A stretch of 64,000 bases of DNA from Lindgomyces ingoldianus (Eukaryota; Ascomycota; Dothideomycetes; Pleosporales; Lindgomycetaceae), in contig NW_022985174.1 in assembly GCF_010093535.1 (NCBI RefSeq), forward strand, positions 366,596 to 430,595. Direction: 5' to 3'. A program made the translations under genes and the position numbers. Below the pieces are notes generated by a model that saw only the letters and a program-made list of their open reading frames with translations, was not told the DNA's origin and ran no database searches. Shown here in pieces: positions 34,316 through 45,490 of this stretch; the first letter of the stretch is position 1; each line of letters opens with the position of its first letter.

Positions 34316-37300
34316 TCACAAGTACAGACTCTGAGCTGCAACCAAGTCCCTCCTGACCATGTCCAGAGCCGTCGTGAACTTTTGCTCCAGCTCCTCACTG
34401 CCCATGACTTTGGCTGCTTGTGCTATCTGCCGCAGGAGCTCCTCCAATCGTCTGAACAAACGAATAAGACTACCTTCATATACATCCGTCATTTTGCTAT
34501 GAAACAAGTTAGCAAAGAAATGACATTACGTTAGCCAAGCTGCGATGGCCTACCATATCTGTGCGAAGGAAGCACCTTTTGACCACGCAAAGACGACTTC
34601 CATGAGCTGATTCTTGAAAGTGTTCAGGTAGTCTTCCTCGTTGACTGTTAGCTTGCTCTCCTGGGATACCTTGGCAATGATCCTTGCTTGAGCTTGGATT
34701 TCTCGAAATGGTTTCGCAAGCTCTTCCTTTAGTGTTGGAGTTTCCTTGCTCTTCTCCTCGAAGATGAAACAGCTCAGACATGCAGCACATTGCTCGGGTG
34801 TGAGCTCATTGAAGAAACGGTTGAAGAGAAGCTCGCTGAGCACTAACTCATCGCCAGTGCTGATCTCGCATGCGACCCTGGCCTTGATTTGAACGACGTC
34901 GGCATCATCAATGAAGCCTAGGCGGCGCAGGACGCGCTTCCGGTTCTTGAGCTCATCCAGCTGCAGCACAGAGAGAGCATTTGTAATCTCCTTCTTCACG
35001 TCTTTGATCTTCTCCGAGACCGCCATCTTGTTCGCATACTGACCGTATAGCTCTGGCAGTCTTGGCGAGTTGTGCAAAGGATTCGCGAGGAGACGAGACT
35101 CAAGGACTTCGATTTTCTGTGGAAGTCAATACCCCAACCTTACAAGTTGCTGATTGCCATAACTTACCCTGAGGAGACGCTTGAAGGACTCATCCGTGAT
35201 GCCCATGTTTTCAATGGGATCAAGGATCGCGATGCCGTCTGGGAACCTCTTCATCACCTCCTCTAGTGCCTTTCGAACGTTGTTCCTCTGCTCCACTGAC
35301 TTGAGCTCAGGAGGCATGAATACACGTAGGTGGCCAATGGAGTCAATGCAGGAAAGAATAACGGGTACGATTTCCATCTTGCCCTTTTCGCCGGGAGCAG
35401 GGGGACGCACACCAGGAGGGAGACCACCGCTAGACTGTGGGGCAAACTTGGTGTCGTTCGCGACGGATAACAGTACGTCGACAGCGTAAGATTGTTGCGG
35501 GGTGAGCACTTCACCTTTGCCTGCTTTGCGGGAAGTGAAGTTCACCACAGCACCCCATCCGAAGTCATGATCCATATACTTGATCTTCACCAAGCGGCCC
35601 GACTGCATGAACTGCAGGCAATAGTTTGGGTGCGTTATCACATCGCGCATATCTTTAGTGTGCGTGTCTAGTTGCTGTCGCAGTTGATAGTAGTCTTTGA
35701 TGGTGGGCTCGTCTGTGATGTTCATGTTCGCCCTTTTGTTCTCAAGCTCCTGCAGTTCTACAAGGATGCATCAGTATGGACGGGACTTGCAACGACTCCC
35801 GGTTGACTTACGTCTTTCCAATCCAGAGACGCTTGCTGTATTCTGGAACTGGAAGAAACATCGCTCCAGCATGAATTCTGGAGAGATGCCTTCAACCCTC
35901 ATGAGATTTAGGACCATGTTATAGCCAAGATGAAACGCAGAGTTCAGTTTGTCCTGCTCTCCACGGACAATATCCTTGGCCACGGCCGGTTCCATTTGCT
36001 CGTCAATCATCATGATGACTATACCTCGCTCATCCAGGCCTCGGCGACCAGCTCGACCAGACATCTGAATGAACTCCGAAGGCGTCACCCACCGCTGTGA
36101 GACACCATCAAACTTGCGAACGCTCGTGAAGACAACGGTTTTTGCGGGCATATTGAGACCGATAGAGAAAGTTTCGGTCGCAAACAGGACTTTGATGAGC
36201 CCTTCCTGGAACAAGATCTCGATTGTTTCCTTCAAGATAGGAAGAAGCCCAGAGTGATGAACGCCAATGCCTCGTCGAAGGAGAGGGAGAATGTGCTGGA
36301 TCTGGGGGAGCTCACGGTCTTCCTCTGACAACATCTCAATGGCACTGTTGAATACCTTTGACACCATTTTCCTCTCGGATTCGTCGTTGAATGCGAGGGT
36401 GCTCATGGAGAGGGCATAATTCTCGCAGTCACGCTTGCTGAAGCTAAAGACAATAACTGGATTGTAGTTCTTCATCATGATCATCTTGACAATCTTGTAA
36501 ATATCAGATTGCCCCTTGTTGCCTCCTTTGTTGGTCTTCTTGTCTTTACCTTTGCCCTTCCTCTTCGCCATGAAGTCGGCCGCGTCGGTTCCATGCTTCT
36601 CAGCAATGGATGTCATGGCTTTCTGGAAGTTCTCTTCACGAAAGACCCCTTTTTCGTCGACTACTAAATGGATTCCGTCAGCGCCCGCAGGGAAGAAGTA
36701 ATGCTGAAGCGGGGTCGGCCGGAAGTCGGTATAGACAACATGGCACGGCTGGATGTGCGTCTTAGTGATCCACTCGGCGAATTGCATCGCGTTTGGAATA
36801 GTGGCCGAGAGGAACACATAGCGGACTTTGTCTGGCAAGAGAATAATGGTCTCTTCCCATACCACTCCGCGAGCTGGAAGCTGTCAGTTTTAATGTGCGG
36901 AATCAGAGTGGCGCAGGTGCATACATTTGTCCCTCAGATAGTGGACCTCGTCGAAGATGACCCAGGCCACCTCACGCATGATCTCAGAGCCTCTGTAAAG
37001 CATCGAACGCAGAATCTAGGCTTCGTAAGTATAAAATAATCTTCTATTGTCCCATTGCAACGATTATACCTCTGTAGTCATGACCAGACATGTGGCCGTT
37101 GGATTGATTGTCACATCACCTGTCATAAGTCCAACATCGCCAAACTCGGCCAGGAACTCTCGATACTTCTGGTTGCTCAGCGCCTTGATTGGCGAGGTGT
37201 ATATGACGCGCTGGTTGTTCTTCAGGCACTGCGCGATGGCGTACTCGGCAACTACGGTTTTTCCAGCGCTGGTATGGGCTGATACTAGAACGCTCTCATT

Positions 37301-37768
37301 CCGCTGGATCGATGCGACTGAGACTTGCTGGAAGGGATCGAGGGTGAAGGGCCAAGTCTTTGCGGGCTCTTCTGGCGCTTTGTGCTCGGAGATGGGGATG
37401 TAGTCGTAGTCGGGCGGGAGGGCGACCTGATGGCGGACTTGGTGGGAGAGCACGACTGCCTGGCCGTCTTGCTGTGCCTGCAAGCCAGCCGAGGCAGCGA
37501 CTTCGCGCGACTGCTCAGTCTCGAAGGCATCCGTAAGCACGGGTCCAGGCTCAAGGTCGCGTTTCTGGCGTTTTGAAGCTTGTTGCGTGTTGTTCTTCTC
37601 TAAGGTCTCGTGTGGTGCGGGAACGGGCGCGGCATCGACCTCGGCCATGTGCAAGTCCTCGGCAGGTGACTTCACGTCGCCATTTGCTTGACGTTTCTTG
37701 CTCTTCTTTGGGGCCCGTGGCTCCTTCGATGTCGGGCTGCCCTCGAAGACGGCGAACAGCTCGTCCAT
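34316..37768 (-). CDS. MTR4: Exosome-assisting RNA helicase Mtr4
   Basis: Ski2-like DExH 3'-5' RNA helicase that feeds the nuclear exosome as part of TRAMP; in Neurospora the same protein (FRH) also serves the circadian clock. CDS complement(join(34316..34496,34554..35116,35168..35757,35812..36873,36925..37015,37070..37768)), five introns of 51-57 nt, 1061 residues. Motif I is [15 protein letters not shown], motif Ia [16 protein letters not shown], motif [12 protein letters not shown] (built by splicing), motif [11 protein letters not shown], motif [20 protein letters not shown], motif [17 protein letters not shown]. The arch/KOW insertion is seen around [18 protein letters not shown], and the C-terminal DSHCT domain ends with [23 protein letters not shown] and LVAAQSLYL. 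The start was placed at [10 protein letters not shown], not at the upstream non-ATG extension. It diverges from COX8. Confidence 0.96.
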
Positions 37769-38149
37769 GGCGGAGGCGTCGTGGGCGCGGTGTCCAAGCC
37801 TGCCCAACGGTTAGTATGAAGACAGATACCACGGCGCAAAGCCTTTAAGCACTCGACGCGCAGGAAACAGCGTAGTGAGGTGACAAAGGTCGGAGACACC
37901 TGCCGTCAAGAGGTCAAAAAGATTCCATGGACCTTGGCATCGGCGCGGGGAATTGTCGCGCCGAGCCGAGCCGAACGTTTACATAAGCACCGCCGTGGCT
38001 TCGGCTTTGTGTCACGCAACTCCGTCCTTCCGCTCGTTCAACCTAAGAAGCGTCCCCCAGCCCGCAACCTCCCAATCTTCTCCACTCCGCCAAACACTAT
38101 CAAAGTACGCCGCACATTTACCAATTGGCGTCCCAGCTGACGCCTACAG
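37769..38149. promoter_or_regulatory. Shared divergent promoter of MTR4 and COX8
   Basis: 381 bp between two divergent starts. It is GC-rich and TATA-less, with CGCGCCGAGCCGAGCC near 37957 and CT-rich sequence toward COX8. Confidence 0.5.
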
Positions 38150-38499
38150 ATGCTCTCCCGCGCAGCTTTCCGCGCAGCCGCGAATCCAGCCATTATTGCC
38201 CGTCGCGGCTTCCAGTCCACCCGAGCCCAGCTCTCCAGCCCCTACCACTACCCGGAGGGACCGCGAAGCAACTTGCCGTTCAACCCTCTGACCAAATGGT
38301 TTGCTTTTAGATACTGGGCGTTCTGCGGTATGCCTCGAGATGCCTTGCATGTGGAGCGCTAGCTAACTGGACAGCTACTGGATTTTCCCTTCCCTTCCTT
38401 CTTGCCGGTAAGGCTCAGTCTATCCACCTCTCACTAGTGATATAGGAGCTAACTGCAGTACCACCAACAGTCTGGCAGACCAGGAAGAACAAGCCCTAA
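38150..38499 (+). CDS. COX8: Cytochrome c oxidase subunit 8
   Basis: Small inner-membrane subunit of respiratory complex IV (yeast Cox8, mammalian COX7C relative). CDS join(38150..38327,38375..38407,38459..38499), introns 47 and 51 nt, 83 residues. A presequence with Arg and no acidic residues (MLSRAAFRAAANPAIIARRGF) precedes the mature hallmark SSPYHYPEGPRSNLPFNPLTK. The membrane helix WAFCATGFSLPFLLAV is assembled across both introns (the middle exon is 33 nt), and the tail is VWQTRKNKP. The unspliced frame stops at 38362 and would lose the helix. Confidence 0.94.
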
Positions 38500-38809
38500 A
38501 TTCGATAGCTGAGGATATGGAGTGATGAGTTTTGGGCAACGTTATGAGTGGGAAACGGGGAGTGTAGAATAGGCCGAGATTCCCAAGAACAATTGTACTA
38601 CACACAGCTTCAGCATCAAATTCATTAGCAGTGTTTCCTCAGTTACAGGGTGCGGACGTTGAATGCAAGTGATCGAATGATGATAGAGTATGTCCCGATC
38701 GGGAAAAGCTCGGTTTTCAGCGACCAACAAAATTTCAGCCACTGAACATTCACAAATCTTTGCAACCCACCACAAGAAACCATTCGAATGTAGCATCTAG
38801 GACACAGAT
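38500..38809. other. Intergenic; COX8 3' end and ELP1 promoter
   Basis: 310 bp, nothing distinct seen. Confidence 0.4.
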
Positions 38810-41800
38810 ATGCGCAACCTGCGAATCGTTGGAAGGTCGCTTTTGCGATTTTCCGGCGACAACCCGCTGCCACTCGCTGCGACAGCCTGGGATGTTGCCT
38901 CGAATTCAGTCATCTGTGCTTTTGGGCCTTCCAAATCACGTGCCGTCATCGAACTCAAACGTCTACACTACGGGCGAGACAGCGCCGAAGATCAACTAGA
39001 GGACATTGCTTCGTGGGATGCTCCATGCCCTTTACCTTCCCTCCCATACGATTCTATACAAAGTCTTCATCATTTCTCGGACTCATCAACATCATGCCTC
39101 GTCTTGGCTGGAGGAGACATTATTCTGGTCAGAGAGCACCCGCTTCCGGATGAGGACTCAGTCGAGATTGTTGGATCTATAGACGCTGGAGTATCCGCCG
39201 CAGCCTGGTCGCCAGACGAAGAGCTTCTGGCCATCACCACCGACGCCGAGACGCTACTTCTCATGACTCGGGACATTGAAAATGTAGCAAACGTCACTCT
39301 TACTCCGGAAGATACTAAAGTTTCTAGTCACGTATCTGTGGGCTGGGGGAAAAAGGAGACTCAGTTCAAGGGCAAGAGAGCAAAGGCTTTGCAAGACCCT
39401 ACTGTCCCAGAGCGTGTCGATGAAGGAGTTCTGAGTCCCTTTGATGATGGGTTCGTGACGATCTCTTGGCGGGGCGATGGTGCCTATTTTGCCGTTAACG
39501 GCGTCGAAGGAGGGCGTCGAAGGATGATCCGTGTGTATTCAAGAGAAGGACAGCTCGATGGCGTTAGTGAACCCGTAGATGGCCTTGAAGGCGCCCTGAG
39601 CTGGCGACCATCGGGCAATCTAATTGCGAGCATCCGCCGTCTGAGTGATCGTACTGAGGTCATCTTCTTTGAGCGGAACGGCCTCCGGCACGGACAATTC
39701 GATTTACGACTTAGCCCGGAAGTGATGCAGGATCTCACCACGTCGTTGACCCTGAGATGGAGTAGCGATTCCAATGTCATTGCAGTGTGCTACCCGGCCA
39801 AGGTCCAATTGTGGACGATGAGCAATTACCACTACTATCTAAAACAGGAGCTGGTATTTCCTGAGCCTGGTGCTCCGAATGTCTTATGCAACTGGCATTC
39901 AGAGAAAGCTTTGTCACTGGCACTATTCACACCTGGTAAGCATTACTCGTATCCACGCCTGCGGAGCGGAGTTGATAACAAGATTCACTAGGATCACTCC
40001 AAGTTCTGGAATACCTCTTTACTATTGTTACCGGGCCTGCAACTCCCCCAAACGACTTTGGACTTGTCGCCTCTATCGATGGTTGTAAGTTATCGGGGCT
40101 TCGTCGTTCAGTTCACATTAATGATCATCCATAGTATCACTAAAGTTAACACCATTACGAATTGCCAACATACCTCCTCCACTATCCCTACACCAACTTG
40201 CTCTTGACCATAAAGCAGTCGACGTGGCCATTTCGCTGTCTAGTACCAGGCTCGCAGTTCTTTCAGATCGGGATATTTCTGTTTATGCTCTTAACATGCG
40301 ACGGAGGCCAGTCCCCGCTCCCGAGTTGATGTGGCGAAGTGGGGCTTTCAATGGTCATTGTCCTCGCCATGTTGCATTTATCGGGGACGAGGACATATTT
40401 ATTCTAACTGATGATTGGGATACAGAATATAGCTGTCTGTGGAGGATCACAGAGAAAGACTTTGTGCCGCTTGGCCATATAGCACGGACTAGGCATATAT
40501 CTTCCCTCCTACCCAGTGTGGACTACAAAGGCTTGTATGCTCAATTCGAAGATGGATCTCTGTACCAAGTCCAACACGATGAGATATCGAGCGATTCGGG
40601 TCCTCGAACGACTTTGATCAACAAGTTCTCTTCGTGTCCTCCAGAACCAATGGTTATTGTTCAAGATGGAAAGGTATGAACCAAACATGCTCTGGCAATA
40701 AGTTGAAACTCACAAGCCTAGCCTATCGCTTTCGGGTTAACTAAAAGTGGTGTACTTTACGCGAACAAACGGATCCTCGTTCGAAATTGTACATCCTATT
40801 TGGTTACGCCTGCCCATTTAATATTCTCAACCGCTCAACATCTCCTCAAATTTGTCCACATGACAAGTGTAGATGGTATGTGTTCTCCAATATTTCTTCA
40901 GGATTTAGCTGACATGATTCCTAGAACTCGAAGTTCCCTTGGATGAGCCACAGAAGGACGAGAGATGTCGTAGCATTGAACGAGGTGCTCGTCTCATTGC
41001 CGCTATGCCAACAACATACTCAGTTATACTGCAGATGCCACGGGGGAATCTTGAGACCATCTACCCTCGTGCGCTTGTTCTTGCCGCTATCCGACGAGGT
41101 ATCGAAGGAGAGCGATATGCAGAAGCATTTCTAGCATGCCGCAACCAGCGTGTGGATATGAATATTCTACACGATCACGACCCGAAACGCTTTCTGGCTA
41201 ATATCGAGAGTATTGTTGAACAGATTGCGAGGACTGAACATATTGATTTGTTGCTTTCACAGCTACGGTAGGCAATTCCCTTCACTCATATCGACGGTGC
41301 ATATAACAAAACTAGGAACGAGGACGTCTCGGAAACAATGTACAAAGAAACCCTTAAAACCAAAGACCCAAGTATCAAGGCCAATGGCCTAAAATTTCCA
41401 AGTGAGACCAAAGTCAATCGAATCTGTGATGCCTTCCTGGCTGTGCTCGAGCAGCCGCAATACCGAGAGGATCACCTCCAAAACATCGTCACGGCTCACG
41501 TAGTTAAAGTGCCAGCGGACCTAGAGTCTGGATTGGAAATGATCGGTAAATTGCAAGGTAAAAACGATTTAGCTTCTCCCACCTTGGTGAAATAAATTTC
41601 TCACTATCCCACAGCAGCCCAAAGCCCTCTCACCGAGAAGGCAGCTGAGCACATCTGCTTCCTTGCAGATGTCAACCAACTATACGACGCAGCCCTTGGA
41701 ATCTATAATCTCGAGCTCGCCCTTCTAATAGCTCAGCAATCCCAAAAGGACCCTCGGGAATACCTCCCACACCTCCAATCGCTCCACGACCTGGCGCCTC

Positions 41801-43041
41801 TTCGTCGGAAATTTAAGATTGACGACCAACTTGGACGCAAGACCAAAGCACTTCGATATCTTAAAGATCTTGATGTTTTCGGCGAACTACAGGAATATGT
41901 CGTGAAGCATGCTCTTTATCCCGAAGCGTTGAAGATGTTTCAATACGACACAGCACGTCTCAAGGATATCATGAGTATCTATGCCGACTATCTGAGCACT
42001 TCACATCGACATAAAGAAGCGGCAATTGCATATGAATACCTAGATGACTATTCCCACGCCTACAATTCATACCTGTCCTTCGGGACATCCGCCTGGCGTG
42101 AAACGCTAACCTGCGCAAGCCTGTCTGGCTTCAGTGATTCTGACCTCACATCCCTAGCAACCACCCTCCTAGATTCCCTCACGGAATCAAAAGACTACGC
42201 TTCAGCCTCAGCAATTGCACTCGACTACCTCTCCGACTTGTCCACCGCAGCAAAGCTCCTCTGTCGTGGCTGCTGGTTCGCCGAAGCTATGCGCATAGTC
42301 ACGCTGCACCGCGAGCCATCTCTCATATCTTCAGTCGTCGACCCGGGCCTTATCGAAGCAAGCGGTAGCATGAATGAGTTCCTCGCCGACATGAAAGAGC
42401 AACTCAAGGCTCAAGTCCCACGTCTCCGCGATTTGCGCGAGAAGAAGGCCTCGGACCCGCTCGCCTATTTTGAAGGAACTATGGACCAGGAGGCGAATAT
42501 TCCAGACAACATCTCCCTGGCCCCAACTGATACCACCTCTGGTGGCACATTCATGACACGCTATACAAACCGCACTGGAACGGTAAACACTACTACTACG
42601 CGGAAAACGAGTAAGAAGAAGATGCGGGAAGAGCGGAAGCGTGCGCGAGGGAAAAAGGGGACGGTTTATGAAGAAGAATATCTTATGAATTCGATTGAGC
42701 GGTTGATTGAGAGAATCAATGGGATGAATGACGAGGTAAGAAGGTTGATCGAAGGTTTGGTGAAGAGGGGAATGAGGGAGAGGGCTGAGGCTGTGGAGAA
42801 TGCGACTAGGGATGTGATTGAAAGGTGCGAGGATGCAGTGAAGGAGATGTATCCTGCGAACAGTGGGGTGGAGGCAGCGGGTCAAGATCCGGGTGATAGG
42901 GCAGGGGGCGTGGTGGTCGGGGATCAGGTCTTGAGGCCCATGGGTGGCGAAGCGACCCTTTTTGCGAGCTTGGAGGAAGTGAATCGGAAGAGGGAGGCGC
43001 CTCTCGTGAAGGCATTTGAGAAACTGTCTTTGCTTAGCTGA
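38810..43041 (+). CDS. ELP1: Elongator complex subunit 1
   Basis: Elp1/Iki3 is the scaffold of Elongator, which modifies wobble uridines (cm5U) in tRNA. CDS join(38810..39935,39992..40084,40135..40673,40722..40875,40925..41267,41316..41557,41615..43041), six introns of 48-57 nt, 1307 residues, the usual size. The N-terminal half holds WD40-type propellers: AAAWSPDEELLAITT, GFVTISWRGDGAYFAVN, LSWRPSGNLIAS, RWSSDSNVIAV; DREISVYAL-like DRDISVYAL; LYANKRILVRNCTSYLVT. The C-terminal half is TPR-like: LGRKTKALRYLKDLD, EAAIAYEYLDDYSHAYNSYL, SASAIALDYLSD. A basic stretch near residues 1155-1185 (RKTSKKKMREERKRARGKKG) corresponds to the tRNA-binding and regulatory region near the C-terminus, and the dimerisation helices follow. 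Confidence 0.96.
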
Positions 43042-43413
43042 TTTGGCCGTCTTTGAATAGAAATCTTGGCATTCAATTTCTGAATGCAAGTCGTTAGATT
43101 TGGATGGAGGGACTGTGAGATGTTCTGATATGTTCTGAGACTTTGAACCTCAGCCAATGATTATAATCCTGTGCAGCAGAAAGCTCCTCTGTTCGCTTGT
43201 GGGTTGAAAAAACAATTAGCATTCTCATGAGAGGCAATAGAGCTGGGAATTTTTAACGCGGGGACTGAAACATTAGCTCCATTCACATTTCTATTAATTC
43301 TTGGGTATTCTATCCATTTGCTTGCCCAACTCATAATTACGTTCTCCTAGCACTAATGTGATTAGAAGAAACAGTAGTATACAAGGGTTGGCCCTTCTCT
43401 GACCTCTTCAATC
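43042..43413. other. Short intergenic region between convergent ELP1 and aminotransferase genes
   Basis: 372 bp of 3' flank. A direct repeat GATATGTTCTGA / GATGTTCTGA is visible near 43115-43140. No gene. Confidence 0.45.
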
Positions 43414-44627
43414 TTAGTCTGCCTTATACCCCACCTCCACAAGACTATCCTTTAAGGATTCGATTGCCTTATTAATATCGGGTCTCTTCGAATCCGTGAC
43501 ACTAACACCCATGTGTCCAAAGCGGATATACTTTGCCGCAATCTCCTTATGCAAACCGCCCGCAAAGATGACGCCTTTTTTCATCAGGCTAGGCAGGACA
43601 TCCGGCGGGGTGATACCGTCAGGAAGATAAATGGCGGTCATGCCGTTGGCTTGATTCTCGGGCTTCGAGGCAAGCTGCTTTAGGCCGAGAGATGTGACGG
43701 CCTTCTTGATTTTCTGGGATGCGGCTTTGTGGTCTTCAAATCGCTGGGCGAGTGGTCGGGAGAGGATTTGCGTGAGAGAGGTGTGAAGTGCATGGATTAG
43801 CTGGGGGGAGGGCGTTGCGAAGTAGGATGCCTTTTTTGCTTCGTAATTTTGCATGACTGGGATGACGTTAGTGAGTAATCGGGGCTTGTAGATCCGGCAG
43901 GGAAAAGGATACTTGGTAGCCAATTCTTCCACGACCCGAAATACGACGTCGGCCTTGCTTTCCTTGCCTTGAATGTCTCAATGGCACGGCCCGACACCAT
44001 GAGAATGCTCAAACCGGCGGGACAGCCGATTGCCTTCTGACTGGCTGTGAGAACGACATCGAGACCCCAGTCGTCGAATCTGATCTCCTCACAGCCAACA
44101 CTGCACACGCCGTCGACGATAATCAGAGTGTCCGGGCTGACTCTGCGGACTGTTTCTGACAGCGTCTTGATCTCGCTCAACACTCCGGTTGAGGTGTCGA
44201 CGTGTGTGACGGTGAGAATCTTGTACGCCTTCTCACTCAGAGCTGCCTCGATCTCATGGAGCTGTGGTCGCTCGCCAATTGGTGCTTTTAGTTGTGTTGC
44301 CTTGACGCCATATGTTTCCAAGCAGTCGGCGAAGGAGTCGGCAAAATAACCAGTGTGGAGGACAAGCGCCTCGTCACCGGGCTCCACCAGGTTCGCTGCA
44401 ACCTGATCCCAACCTAGTGTGCCGGAGCCAGAGAGGACGAAGGGCTGTGAAGCAGGATCCGAGGTCTGGAAGAGCTTGCGTAGCATTGAGAGGACCTCGC
44501 CGAAGGTGTTGACGAAGGGTTGGCCGACGTGGGATTCACTGAAATGGCTCATCGACTGCAGAACGGCATCATCAAACTCAATTGGACCCGGAATGAGCAG
44601 CGCAGGGTGGGGCGCTTGACTGGACAT
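43414..44627 (-). CDS. AGX1: Alanine-glyoxylate aminotransferase (class V, PLP)
   Basis: Transfers the amino group of alanine to glyoxylate, forming glycine and pyruvate. CDS complement(join(43414..43856,43913..44627)), one 56-nt intron, 385 residues, the normal fungal length. Signatures: PALLIPGPIEFDDAVLQSM at the N-terminus, FVLSGSGTLGWDQVAANL, DTSTGVLSEI, VDGVCSVGCEEI (PLP Asp), TASQKAIGCPAGL with the Schiff-base Lys, and WLPIMQNYEAKKASYFATP, which is created by the splice. A conserved GMTAIYLPDGI and RFGHMGVSV close the small domain. The C-terminus GYKAD is not a peroxisomal SKL-type signal. The start is the first ATG (MSSQAPHP); a long open frame without ATG continues upstream and is listed separately. 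Confidence 0.93.
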
Positions 44628-45068
44628 GACGGGCTGGGGTTTCTTCTCTCTACTCTCTAGTTTTTTTGGGGTCTGTTCCTTGATGGCCTCTGCTGGCGCT
44701 ATGTTGGGTGCTTTCGGTTTGGCCAGATTCCCCTGGTCGTCTTCAAGCGGCGCACTCCTCTCGGTTGAGAAGGGCGTGTTCAATTCAAGAAACGGCTTGC
44801 TGTCGAAGTGGCGCGAGAAGAGGTTGAGTCGGGACGAAGCGCGTGAGGGAGCCAGGGTGAAGGAGGAGGGGTAGCGGCGGGTTATGATGGAAGCTAGGAG
44901 TCGGCGCGGGGCAGCCAGCTTGCCGGTGTCGGAGGAGGGCCGTCGAAGAGGGCGAGATTTGCAGGTGGAATGAGGACAGCGACGGCTGTTGACGGGACCA
45001 AGCCTTGGAAGAATCCGATGGTTGGGATTGCGTGCACGTAATGTGTTGTTAGTGTCAGGAGTCAGCAC
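44628..45068 (-). other. Open, Arg-rich, AUG-less frame in phase with AGX1
   Basis: The AGX1 frame stays open for 147 codons upstream of its first ATG. The translation from about 44930 to 44760 is rich in Arg, Ser and Leu and poor in acid (LAAPRRLLASIITRRYP, SRASSRLNLFSRHF), much like a mitochondrial presequence, then turns acidic and Lys-rich. It contains no ATG. A CTG in good context (AAG CTG G) precedes AAPRRLL. It may be simply a long leader, or encode an alternative isoform begun at a near-cognate codon or via an unseen upstream exon. Confidence 0.4.
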
Positions 45069-45273
45069 GCGTCAAGGACGAGAAATTGGAAGCAGATTGG
45101 ATTGTTGATTGTGAGTATAGAAGTTTCTAACTGCTCACTATCGAACATGGGTAAACTTCCTTGCGCTTGCTATGTTATCAGGGGGATTTTCGCATCTGCC
45201 GTGTGGGGTCCTTGCGAGTCGCGGCGAACTGTGGAGGTCATCCGTGGACCATTTCCGTCCGAGGAGTGCGCTC

Positions 45274-45299
45274 CACGTGACTGTTTCACGTGACTGTTT
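45274..45299. repeat. Tandem 13-bp repeat with CACGTG boxes
   Basis: CACGTGACTGTTT occurs twice head to tail, followed by a further CAC. Each copy contains the palindromic E-box CACGTG with TCACGTGAC context in the second copy, the type bound by Cbf1-like and other bHLH factors. It lies about 200 bp upstream of the next gene and 650 bp upstream of AGX1. Confidence 0.6.
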
Positions 45300-45490
45300 C
45301 ACGGTGAGGTCCAAGTGCCGCCCGGCTGTTGTCAGGGAGCCCTGTTTCAGCGGTCTTGGCAACAGAAATAAACATCAACACCACGCCTTTATACACACCC
45401 TACCCATTGCTTCATGTATTCCCCAACAGTATTCACTACACCTAGCACCTCGCTCACAACGCTACACTTGCTGTAGTCTTTATTGTCACA

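Noticed and set aside
42331..43089. 252-codon minus-strand frame
   Set aside because: Antisense to the last ELP1 exon and low in complexity; ELP1 is conserved through this region.
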